DNA of 38,710 nt from a bacterium (lineage in GTDB: Bacteria; Patescibacteriota; Patescibacteriia; UBA2591; MWDC01): NCBI GenBank assembly GCA_021158435.1, contig JAGGUQ010000008.1, positions 1 to 38,710 on the forward strand, in the 5' to 3' direction. Positions 8,722-18,090 of the stretch are shown one piece after another; the stretch's first letter is position 1, and every line of letters begins with the position of its first letter. A program made the position numbers and the translations under genes. A model generated the notes under the pieces. That model saw nothing but the letters and a program-made list of their open reading frames with translations, had not been told where the DNA came from and ran no database searches.

Positions 8722-11277
8722 TTAAACTTTTCTTAAAGAGCTTTTGTTTGAACGAGGGATATTCAAATTTAAAATAGATTGAGCAACTTGATGCCAAATA
8801 GCAGAATTAAGTTGTCTAAATTTAATTAGAGATTCTCTTCTAAACTCATCAAGAGGGTCTTTTTGCCCATAAGCTCTTAAACTAATTCCTTGTTTAAAAT
8901 ATTCCATTTCTTCCAAATAATTCTGGAAAAAATAATCAATTATCTGCAGGATTAATCTTTTTTGAATTTTAACAAACTCATCTTCAGATAAAACAGGAGG
9001 CTCTTTAGAAAAAAGAGCTCTTTGTTTTTCTTCTAAAAACTTTTTAGCTAAATCAAAATTGTATTCAACTAATTTTTCTTCTAATTCCTTGTTTTTATTG
9101 ATAGAAAGTGCAACTTGTTTTAATTTTTCTTCAAAATCTAAAGGTACAGGAAATAAATTGCTCATTTCATCAGCAATAAGTTTAAAATTAATTTCTTGAT
9201 AATCTTTAGTATTTTGAAGCAAAGAATGAATAATTTGCCTAATTTCTTTTTTAATTACTTGCAAAATAAACTCTTCTAATTGCTCTTTATTCATTCCCAA
9301 AACTTCATCTCTTTGCTGGTAAATTTTTTTACGCTGAGCATTTAGCACATCATCGTACTCTAAAAGTCTTTTTCTGATGTCAAAATAAAAGCCTTCTACC
9401 ATTTCCTGAGCCCTTTCTAAAAGCCGGCTAATTGTTCTATTTTCTATAGCATAATCAGGGGGCAAATTCAAAGATTTCATTAAATTCTTAATTCTCTGGC
9501 CATTAAAAATTCTCCCTTTTTCATCTCTAGCAATATCATCCTCTAAAGAAATAAAGAATTGGCTAACACCTGGATCACCTTGTCTCCCACTCCTTCCTCT
9601 TAACTGATTGTCTATTCTTCTTGATTCATGTTTTTCTGTCCCTAAAACGCAAAGACCTCCCAATTGAATAATTTTTTTTCTTTGCTCTTCATCAGGGGGG
9701 TTCCCTCCTAAAATTATATCAACTCCCCTTCCAGCCATATTTGTGGCTACTGTTATTGCTCCTAATTTACCTGCTTGAGCAATAATTTCTCCTTCTTTCT
9801 CATGATATTTAGCATTAAGCACCTGACAGCTTAATCCCTGCTCTTTCAAGAGACGAGCAATTAGCTCACTTTTTTCTATAGAACGTGTTCCAATTAAAAT
9901 CGGTTGTCCTTTCTCGTGTCGAGCTTTTACTTCTTGAATTAATGCTTTAAATTTTGCTTGCTCTGTCTGATAAATTTTATCTGGCAAATCTTTTCGTATC
10001 ATTGGGCGATGAGTTGGTATAGCTATTGTTTCTAAATTATAAATTTTGTAGAACTCCTCTGCCTCAGTCATTGCTGTTCCTGTCATTCCAGCTAATTTCT
10101 CATATAATCTAAAATAATTCTGAAAAGTAATTGTAGCTAATGTTTTCATTTCTTGCCGAATACTAACCCCTTCTTTAGCCTCTATTGCTTCATGAATACC
10201 AGCTGACCAACGGCGGCCAGGTAAAATTCTCCCAGTAAATTCATCAACTATTAAAACTTGACCATTTTTTACAATATAATCCCGGTCTTTTTTAAACAAA
10301 AATTGAGCTCTTAAAGCAGCTTCTAAACGATAAAGCAAAGGAATATTATTCTCTGCCCATGGGTCCTTCCCTAACCAAAGCACAACCTTCCCTTGTCCTT
10401 TTTCAGTTAAAACAACTGTTTTTAACTTTTCATCAATATCAACATCTTCCTGAGGAGAAAGCTTTTTAACTAAATTTGCTAGTCTGTATAAAGTATCCAG
10501 CGATTCTCGACGAGGAGCAGAGATTATTAAAGGAGTTCGGGCTTCATCAATAAGAATACTATCTACTTCGTCAATAATTGCATAATGCAAAGGTCTCTGA
10601 ACTTTATCTTTAATATCATAAACAAGATTATCTCTTAAATAATCAAAACCAAAATCATTATTAGTCCCATAAGTAATATCTGCTTGATAAGCCTGCTTTT
10701 TTGTAATTGGGCGAAGGAAATCTTTAACTACTTTAAAGCCCCCTATTTTATCTCTTTCTTTATCAAGTTTTTCTCGCCTTTCCCTATCCTTAATATAATC
10801 AGGGTCATAAAGAAAGGCACTTTCTCTAGTTAAACAGGCTACACTTAATCCCAAAGCATGATAAATTTGCCCCATCCAAACAGTATCTCTTTGAGCTAAA
10901 TAATCATTAACTGTAACTAAATGAGCTCCCCTACTTTTTAAAGCTTCTAAAACTAAAGGCATTGTTGCTGCTAATGTCTTGCCTTCCCCTGTTTTCATTT
11001 CTATAACCTTTCCTTGAGCCAAGGCTATCCCTCCCATAACCTGAACATCATAAGGTCTCTGGCCTAAAGTTAAACGAGCAGTTTCTCTAACTAAAGCAAA
11101 AACTTCTTCTAATTCTTCCTCTGTATATTCTTGTCTATCAGTTATTGTTTTCTTTAGTTCTTGAATCCTTGCTTTTCTTTGCTCCATAGTTAAACAAGCA
11201 ACTTGTTTTTCCAAGTCATTTATTCTTTTTACTAAATCCCAAAGCCTTTTTTCTTTTTTTCTTTTAAACAAAAACAT
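8722..11277 (-). CDS. secA: Preprotein translocase subunit SecA
   Basis: MKTGEGKTLAA Walker A, VNDYLAQRD, IDEVDSILIDEARTPLIIS, NMAGRGVDIILGG, RGRSGRQGDPG. Confidence 0.97.
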   Translation of the reverse strand: MFLFKRKKEKRLWDLVKRINDLEKQVACLTMEQRKARIQELKKTITDRQEYTEEELEEVFALVRETARLTLGQRPYDVQVMGGIALAQGKVIEMKTGEGKTLAATMPLVLEALKSRGAHLVTVNDYLAQRDTVWMGQIYHALGLSVACLTRESAFLYDPDYIKDRERREKLDKERDKIGGFKVVKDFLRPITKKQAYQADITYGTNNDFGFDYLRDNLVYDIKDKVQRPLHYAIIDEVDSILIDEARTPLIISAPRRESLDTLYRLANLVKKLSPQEDVDIDEKLKTVVLTEKGQGKVVLWLGKDPWAENNIPLLYRLEAALRAQFLFKKDRDYIVKNGQVLIVDEFTGRILPGRRWSAGIHEAIEAKEGVSIRQEMKTLATITFQNYFRLYEKLAGMTGTAMTEAEEFYKIYNLETIAIPTHRPMIRKDLPDKIYQTEQAKFKALIQEVKARHEKGQPILIGTRSIEKSELIARLLKEQGLSCQVLNAKYHEKEGEIIAQAGKLGAITVATNMAGRGVDIILGGNPPDEEQRKKIIQLGGLCVLGTEKHESRRIDNQLRGRSGRQGDPGVSQFFISLEDDIARDEKGRIFNGQRIKNLMKSLNLPPDYAIENRTISRLLERAQEMVEGFYFDIRKRLLEYDDVLNAQRKKIYQQRDEVLGMNKEQLEEFILQVIKKEIRQIIHSLLQNTKDYQEINFKLIADEMSNLFPVPLDFEEKLKQVALSINKNKELEEKLVEYNFDLAKKFLEEKQRALFSKEPPVLSEDEFVKIQKRLILQIIDYFFQNYLEEMEYFKQGISLRAYGQKDPLDEFRRESLIKFRQLNSAIWHQVAQSILNLNIPRSNKSSLRKV

Positions 11278-11279
11278 AT

Positions 11280-11615
11280 TTAATTAATTTCTTGATTTTC
11301 AATTGCCTTTTTTATCTCTAAAGGAATAGGTATTTCTTCTCCAGGTTGAGTCCTACCTGGATAACGCCAAGCAGTAATTATTTTTTTTACTTGCCCTTTA
11401 GGTTGATAAAGCAGCCAAATTTCTGTTTGCCTTTTTAATGATCCAACTGTTTTCATATGAGCAATTGTCCCAGGAACAATGCCTTTTTCTACTCTTTCAG
11501 GATGAAATAAAAGATTTAGCACTTTTTTTTCACTTAAACCATAAAATCTCATTTTTTCTTTAGCATGGCGAGTCCAGTAAACCTGAGAAGTATTCTTTGG
11601 CGATTTAAAAAGCAT
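11280..11615 (-). CDS. Hypothetical protein, possibly DUF4258/RelE-like fold
   Basis: 111 aa; YWTRHAKEKMRFYGLSEKKVLNLLFHPERVEKG resembles short DUF4258-like proteins. Confidence 0.55.
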   Translation of the reverse strand: MLFKSPKNTSQVYWTRHAKEKMRFYGLSEKKVLNLLFHPERVEKGIVPGTIAHMKTVGSLKRQTEIWLLYQPKGQVKKIITAWRYPGRTQPGEEIPIPLEIKKAIENQEIN

Positions 11616-11654
11616 ATTGGATATAAAAAATTAGAACTTCTATTTTACAAAACC

Positions 11655-12095
11655 TTATTGGCAAGAATATAACCCTATTAACTGAGCTTGATCTAAAATA
11701 TGCCCTTTCATAGCTCTTTCAAGGTCACTCTTTGTAGAAGATGTATCTAAATTAAGAATTGTATCCAAAGCATAAAGTTTAAAAAAATAACGATGAGTTC
11801 CTGAAGGAGGGCAAGGGCCTCCATAAGAATGTTTTTGAAAATCATTTAAACCTTCAACTGCTCCTTGAGGAAGGCTTTTTTCAGAAATTTCTTTGATTTT
11901 TGGAGGAATATTCCAAACAACCCAATGAACCCAAGTTCCCATTGGAGCATCAGGATCATCAACAATTAAAACTAAACTCTTTGCCTCCTGCGGAACTTGG
12001 CTAATCTGTAAAGGAGGGTTTATGTCTTCCCCTTGACAGGTATATTTTGAAGGAATGTAACCATTGTTTTCAAAAGCTGGGCTTTGTATTTCCAT
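11655..12095 (-). CDS. YbhB/YbcL family PEBP (Raf kinase inhibitor-like) protein
   Basis: DDPDAPMGTWVHWVVWNIPP and YGGPCPPSGTHRYFFKLYALD are PEBP signatures. Confidence 0.93.
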   Translation of the reverse strand: MEIQSPAFENNGYIPSKYTCQGEDINPPLQISQVPQEAKSLVLIVDDPDAPMGTWVHWVVWNIPPKIKEISEKSLPQGAVEGLNDFQKHSYGGPCPPSGTHRYFFKLYALDTILNLDTSSTKSDLERAMKGHILDQAQLIGLYSCQ

Positions 12096-12149
12096 AGTTT
12101 ATAGGCTTAATTTTACTATATTCCATTGACCTTTAATTATCCCTAAGTT

Positions 12150-12230
12150 CTCCCGGAGACTACCTCCGGACAAACCCTGCCTCCGGACAAACGAGCTCCC
12201 CGGAGAGCTTCCCGGAGGTAGACTCCGGAA
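12150..12230. repeat. GC-rich palindromic element, copy C (both orientations present)
   Basis: tctcCCGGAGACTACCTCCGGACAAACCCTGCCTCCGGACAAACGAGCTCCCCGGAGAGCTTCCCGGAGGTAGACTCCGG; begins 6 nt downstream of the mnmA stop. Confidence 0.85.
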
Positions 12231-12235
12231 TAAGG

Positions 12236-13288
12236 TTAATGTGCAGAAGAGATTACTCCTCCGCCTAAGCAAAGACTGTTTTTATAAAAAACAGCAAACT
12301 GCCCTGGCGTAGGTGCTTTTTGGGGGTTTTTAAAAACTAACTTCAATTCTTTTTTTGAAAGAAAATAAAGGTTAGCTAAAGATAAAGCAGATTGAGAGCG
12401 CAATTTTGCTTTTACTTGAATAAATTTCTTTCTAGGAAATTTCTTGAAAAAGATAAAATTATAGGGAGAGACTATAACTTCTTTTTTAAAAAGCAAATTT
12501 TTGTTCTTACTTACAATTAAATTATTATTCTTGTAATCAAATCCTACTACCCAAAACGGTCCCCTTGATAAATGTATCCCTTTTCTTTGCCCTAATGTAT
12601 AAAAATGTAACCCCTTATGAGAACCTAAAACTTCCCCTTTTTCATTGACTATATTGCCTGGTTTTTCTCCTAAAATCAAAGATAAATAATGACTGATCAA
12701 CTTTTCTCCTAAGAAACAAAGATTCTGGCTTTCTTTGTAATCCTTTTTCAAAAAACCTATTTTCTTTGCTATATCTTTAACTTGTTCTTTTTTTAAATTC
12801 CCTAAAGGGAAAATAGCTCTTTTTAATAATTTTTGATTTAAAAGGCAAAGAAAATAACTTTGGTCTTTAGCTTTATCTTTAGCTATTAAAATCTTATTTA
12901 CCTTCCTTCCCTTTTTTAAACGCACATAATGACCAGTAGCAATATACTTTATTTTTCTTTGAGAAGCAAGAGTGCTTAATAACTCAAACTTAAAATAACG
13001 ATTACAAAAAACACAAGGATTAGGAGTATGCCCTTTTCTATAAGAGTCTTTAAAATACTTTAAAACAATGTTTTTAAATTCTCCACTACATTTATGAATA
13101 AAATAAGGAACATTTAATAAAGAACAAATTCTTTTTACTGATTCCCTTTGCTCTTGGTTTGAACACTGGGAAAAATCCAAAAACACACCAATTGGACTAT
13201 AACCTTGTTTTTTCAAAAGATATAAACAAACAGCGGAGTCAACTCCGCCAGATAACCCAACTAATACTTTTTCTTTAACAGCTTTCAT
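12236..13288 (-). CDS. mnmA: tRNA-specific 2-thiouridylase MnmA
   Basis: GLSGGVDSAVCLYLLKKQGY PP-loop, NPCVFCNRYFKF, YTLGQRKGIHL; likely start MKAVKEK at 13288. Confidence 0.93.
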   Translation of the reverse strand: MKAVKEKVLVGLSGGVDSAVCLYLLKKQGYSPIGVFLDFSQCSNQEQRESVKRICSLLNVPYFIHKCSGEFKNIVLKYFKDSYRKGHTPNPCVFCNRYFKFELLSTLASQRKIKYIATGHYVRLKKGRKVNKILIAKDKAKDQSYFLCLLNQKLLKRAIFPLGNLKKEQVKDIAKKIGFLKKDYKESQNLCFLGEKLISHYLSLILGEKPGNIVNEKGEVLGSHKGLHFYTLGQRKGIHLSRGPFWVVGFDYKNNNLIVSKNKNLLFKKEVIVSPYNFIFFKKFPRKKFIQVKAKLRSQSALSLANLYFLSKKELKLVFKNPQKAPTPGQFAVFYKNSLCLGGGVISSAH

Positions 13289-13289
13289 T

Positions 13290-13532
13290 TTAACGTATAA
13301 ACAATCTTGCAATAAAATTCATTATATCCTGAATAAGCCCACTAATTATTAAAAGCCCAAAAATAATAATTGCAAAACCAAGCAAGATATAAAAAAGCCT
13401 ACTCCCTCCTTCTGTACTCAAATGAACTTCTGCCCATTCCACTCGGCCAAAATTTCTCAAAATCCAATCTGAATGGGTTGAAATCATAAAACCTATAACA
13501 ACAACTCCTAATCCTAAAAAAAGGTTAAGCAT
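13290..13532 (-). CDS. Small two-TM membrane protein
   Basis: 80 aa with two hydrophobic segments. Confidence 0.6.
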   Translation of the reverse strand: MLNLFLGLGVVVIGFMISTHSDWILRNFGRVEWAEVHLSTEGGSRLFYILLGFAIIIFGLLIISGLIQDIMNFIARLFIR

Positions 13533-13549
13533 AATCAGCTAATAATACT

Positions 13550-14146
13550 TCAAAACATTATATCTTCTTCAGCTCTTTTGTAATCATGAATTTCTTCTGG
13601 AGAAAACCAAAAGCTAATTTCATGTTCTGCTTCTTTTTCATTGCCTGAAGCATGAATAATATTTCTAATAGATCTTTTTTCTCTATTTGCTGCTGTTGCA
13701 TCATCAACCGAAAAATCCCCTCTTATTGTTCCCATTTCTGCTTGGGAAGGCATAGTTTGACCAACAATTTTTCTTACCATACCAATAGCATGAATGCCAC
13801 TAACAACCATTTTTACAACAGGCCCAGATGTTAAGTAATCAATTAACCAGCCCCTAACCATTTTACCTATTTCAAAAACATCGTCTGTGCCTAATTCTTT
13901 TTTAGCATCAAAACCATACTTTTTGTAATTAGCTAAAGTTTTCTCACCTAATTGCCTAATATACTCTTTATCTTTAGGATAATGACGGTCAATTTGATCT
14001 TTTGTTGCCCAAATCATTTGCAGAGCAATAATTTTTAATCCTCTTTGCTCAATTCTTTTAATTATTTCCCCAATTAAACCTCGCTTAACCCCATCTGGTT
14101 TAATTAAAACGCAAGTTTTTTCTTGTTTTAAATCTTTTCTATTCAT
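13550..14146 (-). CDS. ndk: Nucleoside diphosphate kinase, long form with insertion
   Basis: TCVLIKPDGVKRGLIGEIIKRIEQRG, TSGPVVKMV, GTIRGDF, catalytic-type NIIHASG. Confidence 0.92.
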   Translation of the reverse strand: MNRKDLKQEKTCVLIKPDGVKRGLIGEIIKRIEQRGLKIIALQMIWATKDQIDRHYPKDKEYIRQLGEKTLANYKKYGFDAKKELGTDDVFEIGKMVRGWLIDYLTSGPVVKMVVSGIHAIGMVRKIVGQTMPSQAEMGTIRGDFSVDDATAANREKRSIRNIIHASGNEKEAEHEISFWFSPEEIHDYKRAEEDIMF

Positions 14147-14181
14147 ATCTAAAAATATTTATTATTCTCATTGTTTTCTAA

Positions 14182-14442
14182 TTATTCTAAATATTCGTCC
14201 ATTTTTAATAAATCTTGTTCCTGCTCTTCCATTTGCTTTTTTATTTCTTCAAATTCATTTTTAACTTCTGAAAGTCTTGTCTTGCAAAACTTAATTAACT
14301 CAACTCCTTGCTTTACTTTTTCTAATCCTTTTTCCACATCAACTTCTTGCTGAGAATTAAACCATTCAACAATTTCTTCTAATTTTTTTAAACTAGAAGC
14401 TAAAGTTTTGTTTGGATTTTGTTTTTTTGATGCTCCAGGCAT
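14182..14442 (-). CDS. xseB: Exodeoxyribonuclease VII small subunit
   Basis: LEEIVEWFNSQQEVDVEKGLEKVKQGVELIKFCKTRL; directly downstream of xseA. Confidence 0.85.
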   Translation of the reverse strand: MPGASKKQNPNKTLASSLKKLEEIVEWFNSQQEVDVEKGLEKVKQGVELIKFCKTRLSEVKNEFEEIKKQMEEQEQDLLKMDEYLE

Positions 14443-14447
14443 ATAAA

Positions 14448-15686
14448 TTATTTTTTATTTTTTATTTCTGAATCAGCCCAACCTTTATAAAATTGAAGTT
14501 TAACTAAATCTCCTTTTTTAATTTGTGCTGAACTTTTAACAACTTTTCCTCCCTTTAAAACCAAACTATAGCCTAATTTTAATTGTTTCTTTGGGTCTTT
14601 ATCTAATAATCTCTGAGAAAGAAACAAAATTTTTTCTTCCTGATTTTGGATTAAAGACTGCATTCCCTTTTTTATCTTTCTATTAAATTCCAAAAGCAAG
14701 GTGTTTGCTCCTTTTAAAGAAATATCCATTTTTCTTAGACAATGCTCAAAGTATTTTACTAAATTAGGAAATATTTTACAAATAGCTTCAAACTTAGAAT
14801 TAATTTCCTCACTTCGTTTTTCAATTAGCAACTGAGTGTTATAAAAAGACGAGCTAAAGCTATTAAAAATTTGAACTTGTAAATGTCTAAGATGCTGTTT
14901 TAATTCCTTCCAGGGTTGGCTAAGAAACTGAGCAGTTGCTGTTGGGGTAGAAACTGCTTTGTCAGCGACCAAAGAAACAATTGGCACATCCCTTTCATGT
15001 CCAATGCCACAAAGAACAGGTATTCTTGAATTAGCTACAGCTCTGGCTACTGCTTCATTATTAAAAGCCTGTAAACTTTCCCAACTGCCCCCTCCTCTAA
15101 TAATTACCAAAACTTGGCAATCAGAATTCTTGTTAAACCACTCAACTGCTTCTATTAAATCTGGAACAGCTGATTGCCCTTCTACTCTGCTATCATAAAA
15201 TTTTACCTTAAAACCCACTTTTTCTAAATTCGCACTAAAATCACCTAAGGCATCACCATAACGAGAAGTAATTAAACCAACTTTTTGAACATAAGGCGGG
15301 ATTTTTCTTTTTCTTTTTTCTGAAAATAAGCCTTGTTTTTCTAATTTCTTTTTCAATTCTTCATAAGCTTTTTTTAAAGCTCCTTGACCAACCAACTCAA
15401 CTGTTTCAACAACAATAGAAAGCCTGCCTAATGGCTTATAAATATTCGGTTTACCAGAAATAATTACCTCTAAGCCTTCTTTAAATTCCACCCCCATCAT
15501 TTTATAACGAGAGCGGAAAATTAAACAATTCAAAACAGCTGATTCATCCTCATTTGAATCTTTCAAGGTAAAGTAAATTGTCTTTTCTCTTTGTTCAACC
15601 TTACCAATTTCTCCTCTTATTTGCGGATTTTCCAGCTTAAGAAGGTCATTTAACTTATCTAAGTATTGGCCAACAGTATAAATCAT
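14448..15686 (-). CDS. xseA: Exodeoxyribonuclease VII large subunit
   Basis: OB-fold start, GLITSRYGDALGD, RGGGSWESL, GIGHERDVPIVSLVAD..STPTATAQ. Confidence 0.95.
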   Translation of the reverse strand: MIYTVGQYLDKLNDLLKLENPQIRGEIGKVEQREKTIYFTLKDSNEDESAVLNCLIFRSRYKMMGVEFKEGLEVIISGKPNIYKPLGRLSIVVETVELVGQGALKKAYEELKKKLEKQGLFSEKRKRKIPPYVQKVGLITSRYGDALGDFSANLEKVGFKVKFYDSRVEGQSAVPDLIEAVEWFNKNSDCQVLVIIRGGGSWESLQAFNNEAVARAVANSRIPVLCGIGHERDVPIVSLVADKAVSTPTATAQFLSQPWKELKQHLRHLQVQIFNSFSSSFYNTQLLIEKRSEEINSKFEAICKIFPNLVKYFEHCLRKMDISLKGANTLLLEFNRKIKKGMQSLIQNQEEKILFLSQRLLDKDPKKQLKLGYSLVLKGGKVVKSSAQIKKGDLVKLQFYKGWADSEIKNKK

Positions 15687-15696
15687 AAATTAAATT

Positions 15697-16998
15697 TTAA
15701 AGAGGGATGTCTTTAATTTCTACTTCTTCTCCATTACGCAGAACTGTAAAACTAATTTTTTCTCCTTTTTGCTTCCTTAAAATAAGGTAGGTTAAATTGT
15801 CTTTCTCTGTAAATTCCTCTCCATCCACTTTAATAATCAAATCAGCATTCCTTAAGCCTTTAGTATAAGCAGGACTAGATGCTGGAGGGTTCCCATAAAC
15901 TATTGCTCCACAAGTAAAGCCTTTAAAACGGGCGCTTAAAAGTCCTGGAGCTTCCTGAATCAAAATGTAATCTATTCCTAAAACTGGATAAGTTATTTGT
16001 TTATCCTGAGATAAGCAATTAATAGCCTTTTGTACCTGCCAACTTGGAATAAATCTATTAGCAGGCAAACTCCCCAGGGCTACTAACTCTCCTTTTAAGT
16101 TAAAAACCAATGAATTAGGGAAATTTTGAACAGACACACCTTGGCAAAGAATTGACTCAGAAAATTTATCACTTGAACGAACCAAATCTTCTGTTTTGCT
16201 TATTGCTCTCCAATGAGCATGACTAATAGATGTATAAAGCCATCTCAAAAACTTATCAACAACAAGAATTCTTTGCCCTGTTTTAATCTTCTTAAAATCA
16301 GCTAGTTTAACAAAAGGAATATTTTCCAAATTGAGTTTTAAAAAGTACAATCCTGTTTGCTCGTCTTTTTTTATTTGGTCAATACTATAAACAGTTGAGT
16401 TGAATAGTATTTCCCAATTTTCTTTAATCTGATCTAATTCTTGCCCTTGAAAATCATCAGAACAAACAAACCACCCATCTTCAGAAATAGCTAAAACAAG
16501 AGACTTTCTCTGCCAAGGCGCATAAATTTGTTCCAAAAAAGCAGGATGCTCTCCTAAATTTTTTTTAGGGAAAACAAAACCAATACTTTCTCCTAATTTC
16601 TCAATCAAATCAGTTTCTCTTATTTCTTCAGTAACTGTTATGTTTTTTTCAACAACCTGAGTTACTTTTTTCTCAGGGAAATATTTAGTAATATCCACTT
16701 CCCCTGCCCAGGGTAAAGAAATGGTCTCTGAAGAGAAAATAAAAATTGAGCCAATGCATCCAGCAATAAAACCAACAACTAAAGTCAAAATAATTAAGCC
16801 AAAAACTGCTCCTCCTGATAAAGAGGCAGGCTTTTCCAAAGAATCAAATGGCTCCCTATAAAAATGAGCAATCTCCTGGTTGCTAATCTTTTGTTCTTTT
16901 TCTTCCCGTTGTTTTTTTATCTTAACTTTTGATGTGTTTTCTTGTTTATCACCACTTTTAATTTTAATTTTTTTTGCTTTTGATTCTTCTTTTCCCAT
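15697..16998 (-). CDS. Membrane-anchored HtrA-like trypsin-fold + PDZ protein lacking the catalytic triad (predicted pseudoprotease)
   Basis: Lys-rich N-terminus, TM segment, S1-like region (SLVLAISEDGWFVCSDDF ... GLYFLKLNLENIPFVKLADF ... NFPNSLVFNLKGELVALG), then PDZ (GNPPASSPAYTKGLRNADLIIKVDGEEF). Confidence 0.75.
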   Translation of the reverse strand: MGKEESKAKKIKIKSGDKQENTSKVKIKKQREEKEQKISNQEIAHFYREPFDSLEKPASLSGGAVFGLIILTLVVGFIAGCIGSIFIFSSETISLPWAGEVDITKYFPEKKVTQVVEKNITVTEEIRETDLIEKLGESIGFVFPKKNLGEHPAFLEQIYAPWQRKSLVLAISEDGWFVCSDDFQGQELDQIKENWEILFNSTVYSIDQIKKDEQTGLYFLKLNLENIPFVKLADFKKIKTGQRILVVDKFLRWLYTSISHAHWRAISKTEDLVRSSDKFSESILCQGVSVQNFPNSLVFNLKGELVALGSLPANRFIPSWQVQKAINCLSQDKQITYPVLGIDYILIQEAPGLLSARFKGFTCGAIVYGNPPASSPAYTKGLRNADLIIKVDGEEFTEKDNLTYLILRKQKGEKISFTVLRNGEEVEIKDIPL

Positions 16999-17002
16999 AT
17001 TT

Positions 17003-17341
17003 TTATATTTGCTCTAAACTCATTTCAACCCAATCCCCTTTTTCTTTATCCCATTGATAAACTTTAAATAAGACCACTTTTTCTTCTGGGGAATAAACAA
17101 AATCCTCAACAACTCTTCCTCCTACTCTTTTGCTTGAAATTATTTTTTTCCCCAAAACTCTAGGTTTAGTAATTTTTTCTACTTTCATTTTCCCCTTTGG
17201 AGCAGAAAAAATAACAATTTCTTTTGTCCCTTTAATCACTTCACCATTTGAAAGCACATCCACATCAAATTCTTCTGTTTTTGAATCAATAATTTTGGCT
17301 CTTTTTTCTATTTGGAAAAGAATTCTTTCCCACTTGTCCAT
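17003..17341 (-). CDS. Hypothetical protein
   Basis: ORF track start 17353; internal ATG at 17341 (MDKWERILF) follows a GGAGGT SD-like sequence. Confidence 0.6.
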   Translation of the reverse strand: MDKWERILFQIEKRAKIIDSKTEEFDVDVLSNGEVIKGTKEIVIFSAPKGKMKVEKITKPRVLGKKIISSKRVGGRVVEDFVYSPEEKVVLFKVYQWDKEKGDWVEMSLEQI

Positions 17342-17364
17342 TTTTACCTCCATAAGTTCTTAAT

Positions 17365-18087
17365 TTAGAAAACCCAAAAACCAACAAAGGGGATATTAAA
17401 ACTTAATACATAAAAAACTGAAGCAAGAAAAGAGTTTACAAAAGCTCCAAAAGGTAGAAAATTGCAAACAATTAAACTCTCTATTCCTAAAAGTGAAAAA
17501 ATAAAAACAAGAAAGAAATTAATTTTTTTGTCTTTGGTTAAATCAAGATATCTTTCTTTTTTTTCATTAAGAAAATAGCGCAATCTTATAGTATAAAAAT
17601 TGTAAAGGCTTAGCCAAGATAAAGAAATAAACAAAATAATAAAAAGAATTACCCGGGAAACGCCTAAAAATTGAATCAAAAAATTAACTGAAAAAAACAG
17701 AAAATAAGTGATTAAAAAACAAATCAAAGGTGCGCTTAAAGTAATCCACTCAATCCTCCAAACACGGGGAGAAAAGTTTAAAGTATAGAAATTATAGAAT
17801 AATAAGCCAAAAATTGCCAAGCAAATAAAAAGAAAAATATACTGAATAAGATAATTACCAGCAGTTAGCCAAAAAATATTTAAAGATAACAGTAAAAAAA
17901 TTGTCTCTCCAACAACAGGCCAATAATAATAAAGTATTCTAAAACTGCCTAGCGAAAAAATAGTTAAAAGAACCAAAAGCAAATTAAAGATAAAACTGCT
18001 AATTAAAACAATTGGATAAGGGAAAATAATAGTTAAGCTAAAGGACACTAATAAAAGGGCTAAACTTATTCCAATTATCTTTTTCAT
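17365..18087 (-). CDS. Hypothetical polytopic membrane protein
   Basis: 240 aa, about six hydrophobic segments. Confidence 0.7.
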   Translation of the reverse strand: MKKIIGISLALLLVSFSLTIIFPYPIVLISSFIFNLLLVLLTIFSLGSFRILYYYWPVVGETIFLLLSLNIFWLTAGNYLIQYIFLFICLAIFGLLFYNFYTLNFSPRVWRIEWITLSAPLICFLITYFLFFSVNFLIQFLGVSRVILFIILFISLSWLSLYNFYTIRLRYFLNEKKERYLDLTKDKKINFFLVFIFSLLGIESLIVCNFLPFGAFVNSFLASVFYVLSFNIPFVGFWVF

Positions 18088-18090
18088 ATA

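Noticed and set aside
8463-8777. ORFs 8463..8717 (-) and 8592..8777 (+)
   Set aside because: Driven by element B; one is antisense to the small paralog gene and the other runs antisense into secA.
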